DNA from: Candidatus Bathyarchaeota archaeon
GTDB taxonomy: Archaea; Thermoproteota; Bathyarchaeia; Bathyarchaeales; Bathyarchaeaceae
DNA length: 21,962 nt
Assembly (NCBI GenBank): GCA_003662715.1
Contig: QMYO01000005.1
Span: 1 to 21,962 of the forward strand
Direction of reading: 5' to 3'
Below are positions 16,005-21,962 of the stretch, in pieces; the first letter of the stretch is position 1; each line of letters opens with the position of its first letter. The notes below the pieces were generated by a model. It was not told where the DNA came from, ran no database searches, and was given only the letters and a program-made list of their open reading frames with translations. The position numbers were made by a program, and so were the translations under genes.

Positions 16005-16511
16005 TTATTTCTTAAACCACATTTTAGCCAGTTCATCAAAGTTTGGAAACAATTCCTTTAAGATTGGAATGTACATTTTTTTCTCTTCTTCAGTTACATA
16101 TTGGAACTGGTATGGTCCATCGTACGGAGACGGGTCGCCTTCTCTAGTTATGAATTCGATGTGCATGAACGGGTCGCCTCGTTTAATGGTTATTGGTCGT
16201 CTGTCGTTGCTTAGGTTAACGAGTTCTAGAGCTAGTCTTCCTATAAAGCCGCTGTGAACCTTGGCGGCGTTAAGAAAGGATAGCCCCATTCTTCCATACT
16301 TGCTCTTTGCTGTTAGGTGAGCTACGTATTGGGGTGGAGTGAACACAACTTCGTAGGAGATAAGGTTTATATGTTCCAGATAATGCAGTGTGGTCTCTTC
16401 TCTTACTGTTAAAACGTATCCGTCGCCGTCCAAGAGGTTGTAGTCGAAGGGGTAGATGCACTTGTACTTTTCGATTAGTTCTATTAACTTGCTTTTGCCA
16501 ACGATGCACAT
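16005..16511 (-). CDS. dcd: dCTP deaminase-like protein (dUTPase superfamily)
   Basis: This 168-residue protein belongs to the trimeric dUTPase/dCTP deaminase superfamily. TAKSKYGRMGL (67-77) is the phosphate-binding motif, and VHSGFIGRLALEL (85-97) matches the dCTP deaminase motif, with E96 at the deaminating Glu position; dUTPases have a different DxGYxG box. RGDPFMHIEF (111-120) matches the third motif. It would supply dUMP or dUTP for thymidylate synthesis. ATG 16511 is preferred over ATG 16544, because AAGGTGAG (16518-16525, minus) sits six bases upstream. The TATA-like box at 16547-16557 also puts transcription start downstream of 16544. Bifunctional deaminase-diphosphatase activity is possible. 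Confidence 0.82.
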   Translation of the reverse strand: MCIVGKSKLIELIEKYKCIYPFDYNLLDGDGYVLTVREETTLHYLEHINLISYEVVFTPPQYVAHLTAKSKYGRMGLSFLNAAKVHSGFIGRLALELVNLSNDRRPITIKRGDPFMHIEFITREGDPSPYDGPYQFQYVTEEEKKMYIPILKELFPNFDELAKMWFKK

Positions 16512-16546
16512 GTAATTCTCACCTTGACCTAGCAATAGATACATTT

Positions 16547-16557
16547 GTTTTATTTAC
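16547..16557 (-). promoter_or_regulatory. TATA-like box of the dCTP deaminase-like gene
   Basis: GTAAATAAAAC on the minus strand predicts a start near 16526, so the mRNA would begin almost at the AAGGTGAG ribosome binding site. This supports ATG 16511 as the start. Confidence 0.45.
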
Positions 16558-16659
16558 TTCTTTTTGTGAGTTTCATGTGTAATCCACGTTAATGGCAGTA
16601 TCATAATTTTAGCTATCCGCAACCATGCTTTTTCTATTGTAATTCTTTTCTGAAGTAAG

Positions 16660-16667
16660 CTTTAAAT
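16660..16667 (+). promoter_or_regulatory. Candidate TATA box of the ferredoxin gene
   Basis: CTTTAAAT predicts a start near 16690 and a leader of about 28 bases. A second AT-rich element at 16691-16700 (TCTAAAATAA) would instead give a leaderless start at 16719. The two cannot be told apart by reading. Confidence 0.35.
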
Positions 16668-16718
16668 CAAAGAAATACGAAATGAAGCATTCTAAAATAA
16701 TTGAGAAGTTGATGATTT

Positions 16719-16913
16719 ATGGTTAAGGTGGAAGTTGACCTCGATAAGTGCGATGGAAACGGAACCTGTGTAGACGTTTGTCCAGTTGATGTCTTTGAGC
16801 TTCAAGAAATCGAAGGAAAAACTAAGGCGGTAGTGGTGGATAATGACGCATGCATCGTATGTAGAGCATGCGAGGTTCAATGCCCAGAGCAAGCAATAAC
16901 AGTCACAGAGTAG
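16719..16913 (+). CDS. Small ferredoxin with seven cysteines
   Basis: This 64-residue electron carrier resembles bacterial-type two-cluster ferredoxins. The second motif is complete: C45, C48 and C51, with C21 as the distant ligand. The first motif is C11-x5-C17-x3-C21-P with C55-P at the far end: the position between C11 and C17 that is normally cysteine is N14. The expected clusters are therefore one [4Fe-4S] and one [3Fe-4S], or a [4Fe-4S] cluster with a non-Cys ligand, as in ferredoxins carrying Asp at this place. It is the only plus-strand gene in the right half, and its last 11 bases overlap the convergent methyltransferase gene. Its redox partner is unknown. Confidence 0.92.
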   Translation: MVKVEVDLDKCDGNGTCVDVCPVDVFELQEIEGKTKAVVVDNDACIVCRACEVQCPEQAITVTE

Positions 16914-17523
16914 CTTCGATTACAACTATGGTTTCAAAAGCAACTTTCTTTTGGGCAACCACTCGTGCACAGAATCGTTCTTCCCCAAGGTTTTGCATGG
17001 TTTCCTCCAAATTGGAAAGAGTTGATTGAACCAGAAGAATTCTCCCACCCTTCTTCAAATAGCTTGGCGCTTGCAATATGAATTGGTCAATGAGTTGCCT
17101 TCCAGTCGGTCCACCAGCCCAAGCCCGTTCTATCCAATTCTTCTCTTCTCTCATTTCCGATGGCAAGTATGGGGCGTTAAAAATAATCAGGTCGAATTTT
17201 TCCTTTTTCTTTACTGCACTGAACAAATCACTTTGCAACAGCTCCATTTTCTCTGCAACACCATTGAGCTTTGCGTTCATTTTGGCGCAACGAACTGCGA
17301 GAGGATTAACGTCTACGGCTACAACTCTTCTTGCCCTTTTAGCTGCGAGTATTCCTAGTATTCCACATCCAGTTCCCATATCTAGCACAACGTCGTTTTT
17401 GTTTACAACAAGATTTTCTGCGAGAAGGAAAGTGTCCTCTGCAGGGAGGTATACATCCTTAGAAACGTGAAACGTATACTCATCAAAGAATATCTTTCTC
17501 ATGTCTTTTTCGGACAAAATCAT
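16903..17523 (-). CDS. Mtq2/HemK2-like release-factor glutamine methyltransferase
   Basis: This 206-residue SAM methyltransferase has YLPAEDTFLLAE (25-36), DMGTGCGILG (48-57) and VAVDVNPLAV (68-77). The active-site motif is NAPY at 116-119, where the family consensus is (N/D)PPY, so the first Pro is Ala. The short length and the PAEDT block match archaeal and eukaryotic Mtq2/HemK2, which methylate the GGQ glutamine of the release factor with a Trm112 partner. No Trm112 gene is seen in the window. The start overlaps the end of ksgA by 41 bases; ATG 17502 would shorten it by seven residues and reduce the overlap. It is the last gene of the right-hand operon. Confidence 0.87.
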   Translation of the reverse strand: MILSEKDMRKIFFDEYTFHVSKDVYLPAEDTFLLAENLVVNKNDVVLDMGTGCGILGILAAKRARRVVAVDVNPLAVRCAKMNAKLNGVAEKMELLQSDLFSAVKKKEKFDLIIFNAPYLPSEMREEKNWIERAWAGGPTGRQLIDQFILQAPSYLKKGGRILLVQSTLSNLEETMQNLGEERFCARVVAQKKVAFETIVVIEATL

Positions 17524-18322
17524 TGGTCAGAGCCCCAAAATCTTCTGGTGCCAACTCTCTCACCCTCTTATCATGAAAGAGTAGCGAGTCCGCCACTTTC
17601 ATCACATTTTCTTTCTCTACCCACCGGCGCAGAAAAGGAATGACAGCGTTTCTAACCTTCTTGTTTCGTTGATTAAACAATGTCCGCACAAGTTGAAAAA
17701 AGACTTCCTCGTCTTCCACAGGAAATGGCGGCTTTTCTCTTGGTTTTAAACGCACAATCATAGAATCTACATCTGGAGGCGGATAAAACAGGCTTCTAGA
17801 CACATAATCTAAGAGTTCTGCTTCAGCCCGATAATAGGTGTTAACGGTTAGTCTTCCGTAATCTTTAGTGCCCACAGATGCTGTCAGTCTCTCCGCAAAC
17901 TCTTTCTGAAACGTTAACACAGCACAGTTAAACTTTCTTTCCAGAAGCCAGAAAAGCAGAGGAGAAGAGATGGAGTAGGGAGGAGTGGAAACCAACTTGT
18001 CAAACTGGGGAACAGAAACGCTTAGTACATCTCCCTCGATGATGGCTACATTATCCAAGCTACGAAGCTCACTCCTCAATATTTTTACCAGTTTAGAATC
18101 AATTTCCACAGCGATAACCTTCTTACATGCTGAAGAAAGAAGTTGCGTGAGAAAGCCTAGTCCAGCGCCCACCTCCAAGACAATGTCATCCTTTTTTACA
18201 GAGGCATAAGAAATCATCCTTTCTAACAAAGCAGAATCTATCACAAAATTTTGACCTAAACGCTTCTTTGGAAAAACTCTATATTGACGAAGGAGACGCC
18301 TCGCCCTCTGAAAGAGAGGCAT
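17483..18322 (-). CDS. rsmA: rRNA adenine dimethyltransferase KsgA/Dim1
   Basis: It dimethylates two adjacent adenines in the 3' hairpin of 16S rRNA during small-subunit maturation. The 279-residue protein has KKRLGQNFVID (19-29), EVGAGLGFLTQ (50-60, SAM binding), AVEID (71-75) and EGDVL (96-100). LTFQKEFAERL and FYPPPDVDSMIVRL are also family blocks. The catalytic NLPY-type motif reads STPPYSISSP: the usual Asn is T113. ATG 18322 is chosen. The longer frame from 18400 adds 26 residues that overlap DUF655 and do not fit the family. The DUF655 stop lies ten bases upstream, and the Mtq2-like gene overlaps its 3' end. Confidence 0.95.
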   Translation of the reverse strand: MPLFQRARRLLRQYRVFPKKRLGQNFVIDSALLERMISYASVKKDDIVLEVGAGLGFLTQLLSSACKKVIAVEIDSKLVKILRSELRSLDNVAIIEGDVLSVSVPQFDKLVSTPPYSISSPLLFWLLERKFNCAVLTFQKEFAERLTASVGTKDYGRLTVNTYYRAEAELLDYVSRSLFYPPPDVDSMIVRLKPREKPPFPVEDEEVFFQLVRTLFNQRNKKVRNAVIPFLRRWVEKENVMKVADSLLFHDKRVRELAPEDFGALTNDFVRKRHEKDIL

Positions 18323-18332
18323 TTTTCCATCA

Positions 18333-18887
18333 CTAGAGCGCCCGTGTAAACAGTCTATGTTTGCTTTCGCCAGCCAGTTCCTCCAAAATCCTCTTAGCAA
18401 TCAGTTTAGCGGGGTTAGGCATATTAGCACGTTGTTGCAAATCCTCAAAATTCTTAAAAGGTTCTCTGTCTCTTTCATCAAGAATCTGCCACATATACTT
18501 TTTCCCAATGCCTGGAATAAGCTCCAATGCATGCATTCTAGGAGTAATCGCTTGAGCATTATTGAAAAAGTTGACAAACCAAGTTTCACGATTGAGCACA
18601 ATTTTCTCCAAAACCGCAGGCAACTCCATCTTAGCGGTGCTAGTTAACTCATCGTAGCCAATTCGACCGATAATATAAGTGATTTCATCTCGAGCGTCTT
18701 TCCCAACGTAAACTCTGTCAGAAGTCTTGAGAACAACGCCTTCCTTCACAATCGCCTCAAGAAGAGTGAAATATTCTTCTCCAACAACCTGAACTAAAGC
18801 ACCCGCCCGATAACCTGGTCTCGCTCCAGGTCTTCCATGGGGCAAAAAGTCAAGTACATACGCATGCTCTTCGTATCTTTTCTCCAT
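18333..18887 (-). CDS. DUF655 protein (nucleic-acid binding, OB-fold plus helix-hairpin-helix)
   Basis: This 184-residue protein matches the archaeal DUF655 family, which is found with rpl21e, rpo4 and ksgA. YVLDFLPHGRP at the N-terminus leads into a small beta-rich domain; ALELIPGIGKKYMWQIL in the second half is a helix-hairpin-helix DNA- or RNA-binding motif. Family function is not established; context points to ribosome biogenesis or rRNA processing. ATG 18887 is chosen; a GTG at 18902 would add five Gly/Ala-rich residues. Neither has a well-spaced ribosome binding site. Confidence 0.88.
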   Translation of the reverse strand: MEKRYEEHAYVLDFLPHGRPGARPGYRAGALVQVVGEEYFTLLEAIVKEGVVLKTSDRVYVGKDARDEITYIIGRIGYDELTSTAKMELPAVLEKIVLNRETWFVNFFNNAQAITPRMHALELIPGIGKKYMWQILDERDREPFKNFEDLQQRANMPNPAKLIAKRILEELAGESKHRLFTRAL

Positions 18888-18930
18888 ACTCCCCGCGCCC
18901 ACACTGTAATAGACTATTTGAAAAAGTCCC

Positions 18931-19269
18931 TTATTCCTTTTTTCTATGCTTATCTAAAAAAGCTAGGATTTCCTTCAGCTTAGAGGTCTCCACAATTCTG
19001 CGACCTCCAGCTAAAAAAACTCGAATTTCCTCCACGCTCTCTGGCATACAATTAACCAGCTGAACAGCTTCCTCCTCTTTTAACTCAAACTTCTCTACGA
19101 GTTCGGTTGTGAGTTTTTCTGCTGTTTTAGAATCAACTTTAGAGAATTTTGAGGCATAATCTAATGACCTTCGTTGGAACTGGTCGAGTTGTTCCTCACC
19201 TATTGATTCCAGTATTTCCTTTGCCTCTGGAATCGTAATGATTCGTTCCTTTATTGCCTTTTTTGGCAT
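18931..19269 (-). CDS. rpo4: DNA-directed RNA polymerase subunit Rpo4 (F)
   Basis: Rpo4 pairs with Rpo7 to form the stalk of archaeal RNA polymerase, which helps open complex formation and RNA binding. The 112-residue protein has the short N-terminal strand region (ITIPEAKEIL), the mixed-charge helical middle (RRSLDYASKFSKVD) and the HRDC-like C-terminal part (LKEEEAVQLVNCMPESVEEIRVFL). Its ATG is two bases after the rpl21e stop, and a GAGAGG inside the end of rpl21e can serve as the ribosome binding site. The rpl21e-rpo4-DUF655-ksgA order is a common archaeal arrangement. Confidence 0.95.
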   Translation of the reverse strand: MPKKAIKERIITIPEAKEILESIGEEQLDQFQRRSLDYASKFSKVDSKTAEKLTTELVEKFELKEEEAVQLVNCMPESVEEIRVFLAGGRRIVETSKLKEILAFLDKHRKKE

Positions 19270-19271
19270 AG

Positions 19272-19571
19272 TTAAGCCTCTCTATGAGGTTCAAGATGTT
19301 CGGGGCGTACAATTATTTCTTTAACAGCCTTCCCCTGTGTAACGTTTACCACGTAGGCTCTACCTTTTTTGTTAGTTATAACACCGATTTTTCCATGATA
19401 CCTTCGATGAGGCATGCCCTTGTGGACACTTGAGTTAATTTTCACCACCACTTTTTGTCCCGACTTGTATTCATGAAGGATTTTGCTGAGTCCTACTTTC
19501 CCCCGCTCTCTAGGTTTCTTCCTTAGAAGAGAGCGTGTTTTTTTGCGGTAACCTTTAGATTTTCCCGGCAT
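19272..19571 (-). CDS. rpl21e: Ribosomal protein L21e
   Basis: This 99-residue basic large-subunit protein exists only in archaea and eukaryotes. SKGYRKKTRSLLRK, KVVVKINSSVHKGMPHRRYHG and GRAYVVNV are the conserved blocks, and the basic N-terminal tail is typical. The ATG is three bases after the pus10 stop. AAGGGAT at the end of pus10 is a weak ribosome binding site. The gene lies in the middle of a compact minus-strand operon. Confidence 0.97.
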   Translation of the reverse strand: MPGKSKGYRKKTRSLLRKKPRERGKVGLSKILHEYKSGQKVVVKINSSVHKGMPHRRYHGKIGVITNKKGRAYVVNVTQGKAVKEIIVRPEHLEPHREA

Positions 19572-19574
19572 TAA

Positions 19575-20900
19575 TTATCCCTTCACGATTACGTTTAAAA
19601 CGTCCAGCTCTAGAGGTTTAGCTTTAGCGCTAACTAGATTAGCCACGTTTGGGCTGGTTCGTCCCTCATCACCAGTTATCAGTTCCTTGATGTAAAGTCC
19701 CCCTTGACAGTGTATTCTCATTTCCACACTGTTAGGTGTCAACCTCTTTATCTTAGCCTCATATATGTACTTTTCTCGAACACAATCTGCTCTCCGATGC
19801 AAAACACGTAAAGGCGTTTGTTGATGAACCATAGTGTTAGTCAACGTTTTCTCCAGAGTCTCCAATTCTTCATCTGAAATATCTCTGTCAAACCCAACGA
19901 CTACTCTGTAAACTTTCTCTCCCGCCTCGGCTTTCTTCAACTTCCTAACAGTATCTCTACTAGCAAAATGCAGATTCAGAACTGCCACTTTACCCTTCGC
20001 TTGCCTATTGATGGTTTCTGCGAGACTCTGCAAGTCTATAAGTCGCTTTTTAGGCTTCTTAACCTCCATAACGAAAGGTCTGCCGCGTCCTAACATGCGA
20101 GCGTCAACATCTTCCCGTCCAGCCGCATGAAACGAAACGTCTTCTCCACCGGTCTTTTGCAACATTGGTCCAGCTATGATCTCTTCAACGGATTCTTGAT
20201 ACATTTTTCCAGTTCCACCACATTTTGGACAGCCTTTCCCTCCACATTCATTGCAAACCCATTTGGATTGAGGTATGCCCCGAGCGAGTTTTTTGTATCT
20301 TCCTGCGACGTACAATGGATTGGCTTTAATCGTGACTTTTTCGGTAAATGGATTGACTAGGATTACTATGTCTGGTTTTTTGTAGTCCGCTGGTTTTTGT
20401 GTGATTTCAGAGATTTTTTTCCCTATGTCGCGGCTGAACTCGTTTCGCATGCTCTCGCCGTGTCTCACTTCAAATTCTGCCTTAAATTCGTCTTCTCTTT
20501 CTTCTATTTTAGTGGGCAGCTCCACTCCAACAAGAAACGTAGCATATTCATAGTCTTTCAATTTCTTTAAAGAGCGCTCCACTAGTTCGCTTATGGACTC
20601 AAATCGTCCCTCACAAAGATAGCATTCTCGCCTTTTTCCAGCTCTTTTTCTCAGTTTTCCTAATATTTCAGCCGCCATGCTAAAAGACCCGTTAGTCGCT
20701 AGAGTTTTCAGGAGGAAGATTCCTGCTTTCTTCCCTGTTAGCGCCTGTTGATGCCCCTTCATTGTTAAGAGAAGTTTGATGGCTTCGCCACGACTTTGGT
20801 CAGTTAGCCCGTAGCCTAAGAGAGCGAACTGTCTCCCTAGGCAATGACTGCAAAGGGGATATTTCTCCAGCATTTTCTGCGCCTTTTCAAGCAAATCCAT
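19575..20900 (-). CDS. pus10: tRNA pseudouridine synthase Pus10
   Basis: Archaeal Pus10 makes pseudouridine at position 55, and usually 54, of the tRNA T-loop. The 441-residue protein has an N-terminal THUMP-containing region with a zinc site from C17, C20, C93 and C96. The catalytic core has the GREDVD box at 261-266 followed by ARMLG, with the catalytic Asp in this box. GLYIKELITGDEGRTSPN is near the C-terminus. A CxxC-x4-CxxC knuckle at 216-227 lies before the core. ATG 20900 is preceded by GAGG about eight bases away. It begins 55 bases after the srp54 stop and continues into rpl21e. Confidence 0.95.
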   Translation of the reverse strand: MDLLEKAQKMLEKYPLCSHCLGRQFALLGYGLTDQSRGEAIKLLLTMKGHQQALTGKKAGIFLLKTLATNGSFSMAAEILGKLRKRAGKRRECYLCEGRFESISELVERSLKKLKDYEYATFLVGVELPTKIEEREDEFKAEFEVRHGESMRNEFSRDIGKKISEITQKPADYKKPDIVILVNPFTEKVTIKANPLYVAGRYKKLARGIPQSKWVCNECGGKGCPKCGGTGKMYQESVEEIIAGPMLQKTGGEDVSFHAAGREDVDARMLGRGRPFVMEVKKPKKRLIDLQSLAETINRQAKGKVAVLNLHFASRDTVRKLKKAEAGEKVYRVVVGFDRDISDEELETLEKTLTNTMVHQQTPLRVLHRRADCVREKYIYEAKIKRLTPNSVEMRIHCQGGLYIKELITGDEGRTSPNVANLVSAKAKPLELDVLNVIVKG

Positions 20901-20955
20901 AAGTTTTCCTCTTTTTCGCTACGGTTTTTTGACAGCCCCTAATTTCAAAGCGTCT

Positions 20956-21962
20956 CTACATTGATTTCGGAAACTTTTTTCCAAGGAACGGAAACTTTTT
21001 CCTCCGCAGAGTCTTCATCATCTTTTTCATCATGGAATACTGTTCAAGAAGTTCTTTCACTTCCTTTTCAGTGGTTCCGGAACCACGCGCCACGCGTCTT
21101 ATTCGAGATGACGTAAGGATTTTCGGTTTTTCCCTCTCCTTCGGAGTCATGGATTGGATGATTATTCGCCATTTTTCTAGACGGTCTTGAGCAGTATCCA
21201 TTATTTCGTCGGGTATGTTGTAGGAGAAGCCAGGAATCATTTTTAAGAGACGCCCGATTGGACCCATGTTTCTCATGGCTTCGAATTGTTCATACATGTC
21301 TGTTAAGGTGAATTTTCCACTTAGGAATGCTCGCATCTTTTTTTCGGGTACTTTCACTTCTGCTTCTCGCACTTTTTCGAGAAGGCTTTCAAGGTCGCCC
21401 ATACCCAAGAGTCTGCCTACAAATCTTGATGGAACGAAGGGTTCTATGTCGTTGATTTTTTCTCCTGTCCCAATGAATTTTATTGGCGCTCCGGTTGCTG
21501 CAACGGCTGAGAGGGCGCCTCCTCCCCTTGCAGAGCCATCTAGTTTTGCAACGAAAATTGACCCTATAGGTGTGGCTTCGTTGAATGCTTTGGCTTGTAT
21601 CGCTGCTTGTTGACCAATGGTTCCGTCGATAACAAGAATTGTTTCGTCTGGTTTGATTTTCTTTTCCAGCATCTTCATTTCAGCGATTAGGCTTTTTTCA
21701 TCCTTGTGTCTTCCAGCAGTGTCGATGATGACTACATCTTGGCTGTTAAACTTCTTCAATCCTTCCGACGCAATTTTTATGGCGTTCTTTGCTTTTGGGT
21801 CTCCATATATGGGAACGTTTATTCGTTTGGCTAATTGTTCAAGCTGTGCATAAGCGCCGGGTCTAAACGTGTCCGTGCAGATTAGCGCTGTTTTTAATCC
21901 TCTCTTCTGGAAGTATCTCGCCAGTTTTGCGGCGCCTGTGGTTTTGCCTGAGCCTTGAATTC
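20956..21962 (-). CDS. srp54: Signal recognition particle SRP54 (5' partial)
   Basis: The GTPase of the signal recognition particle binds signal peptides and 7S RNA and docks with FtsY. The 5' end, encoding the N domain, is beyond the window; the first full codon is at 21960-21958. The G-domain motifs are GSGKTT (Walker A, at the edge), DTFRPGA, DTAGR and AKLDGSARGGG, where the G4 motif usually reads TKLD. The methionine-rich M domain follows, with MGPIGRLLKMIPG, SMTPKERE and SRIRRVARGSG, which includes the RNA-binding helices. It ends with a Met/Lys-rich tail (MMKKMMKTLRRKKFP). This is the most upstream gene of the pus10-rpl21e-rpo4 group in the window. Confidence 0.97.
   Translation of the reverse strand, partial: IQGSGKTTGAAKLARYFQKRGLKTALICTDTFRPGAYAQLEQLAKRINVPIYGDPKAKNAIKIASEGLKKFNSQDVVIIDTAGRHKDEKSLIAEMKMLEKKIKPDETILVIDGTIGQQAAIQAKAFNEATPIGSIFVAKLDGSARGGGALSAVAATGAPIKFIGTGEKINDIEPFVPSRFVGRLLGMGDLESLLEKVREAEVKVPEKKMRAFLSGKFTLTDMYEQFEAMRNMGPIGRLLKMIPGFSYNIPDEIMDTAQDRLEKWRIIIQSMTPKEREKPKILTSSRIRRVARGSGTTEKEVKELLEQYSMMKKMMKTLRRKKFPFLGKKFPKSM

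Noticed and set aside
15893..16039. 49-residue N-terminal extension of L10e
   Set aside because: It overlaps dcd, lies upstream of the TATA box and is not part of the conserved family.
21957..21962. GAATTC at the right end as a biological signal
   Set aside because: An EcoRI site at the very edge may just reflect a clone or record boundary; it falls inside the srp54 coding sequence.
1..21962. tRNA, rRNA, CRISPR array, insertion sequence, attachment site or replication origin
   Set aside because: None was seen in the intergenic gaps on either strand by eye; a covariance-model scan would be more sensitive for small RNAs.

Overview
The window reads as chromosomal DNA from an uncultured archaeon of the TACK group, most likely close to Bathyarchaeia. 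The evidence is a crenarchaeal-type family B DNA polymerase (PolB1-like), archaeal RNA polymerase subunits Rpo11 and Rpo4, TFS, ribosomal proteins L10e and L21e, exosome subunit Csl4, Dph2, Pus10 and SRP54. Start sites show TATA boxes about 25-30 bases upstream, often placed for leaderless transcripts. A superoxide reductase and an iron-sulfur ferredoxin suggest an anaerobe. The exact lineage is inferred.

Layout. 1-2.0 kb (+): the 3' part of a Gfo/Idh/MocA-DUF362 fusion and a family 2 glycosyltransferase. 2.0-3.4 kb: a small four-helix membrane protein (-) diverging from an agmatinase-type ureohydrolase (+). 3.7-7.8 kb: a NusB-Sun RNA cytosine methyltransferase (-) diverging from PolB (+). 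7.8-10.2 kb (-): TFS alone, then csl4, rpo11, an RNase III-like protein and DUF99. 10.2-11.2 kb is the loosest stretch: superoxide reductase (-), a 59-codon small ORF (-), and a truncated Lrp/AsnC C-terminal remnant (+). 11.2-12.9 kb (-): dph2 overlapping a METTL5-like methyltransferase. 12.9-16.5 kb (-): dCTP deaminase-like protein, L10e and PEP synthase. 16.7 kb (+): a ferredoxin. 16.9-21.96 kb (-): srp54 (cut by the window end), pus10, rpl21e, rpo4, DUF655, ksgA/dim1 and an Mtq2/HemK2-like methyltransferase, packed with gaps of a few bases or overlaps.

Most genes serve information processing: replication, transcription and its rescue, exosome RNA decay, rRNA, tRNA and release-factor modification, diphthamide on EF2, and protein targeting. 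Five genes look like RNA or protein methyltransferases or RNA modifiers (NSUN-type, METTL5-like, Mtq2-like, KsgA, Pus10). PEP synthase and agmatinase represent central and polyamine metabolism. No rRNA, tRNA, CRISPR array, insertion sequence or prophage was found. I see no clear undescribed multi-gene system. The more unusual items are the domain fusion at the left end, the RNase III-like protein lacking one catalytic acid, a KsgA with a changed NLPY motif, and the small-ORF/Lrp-remnant island.
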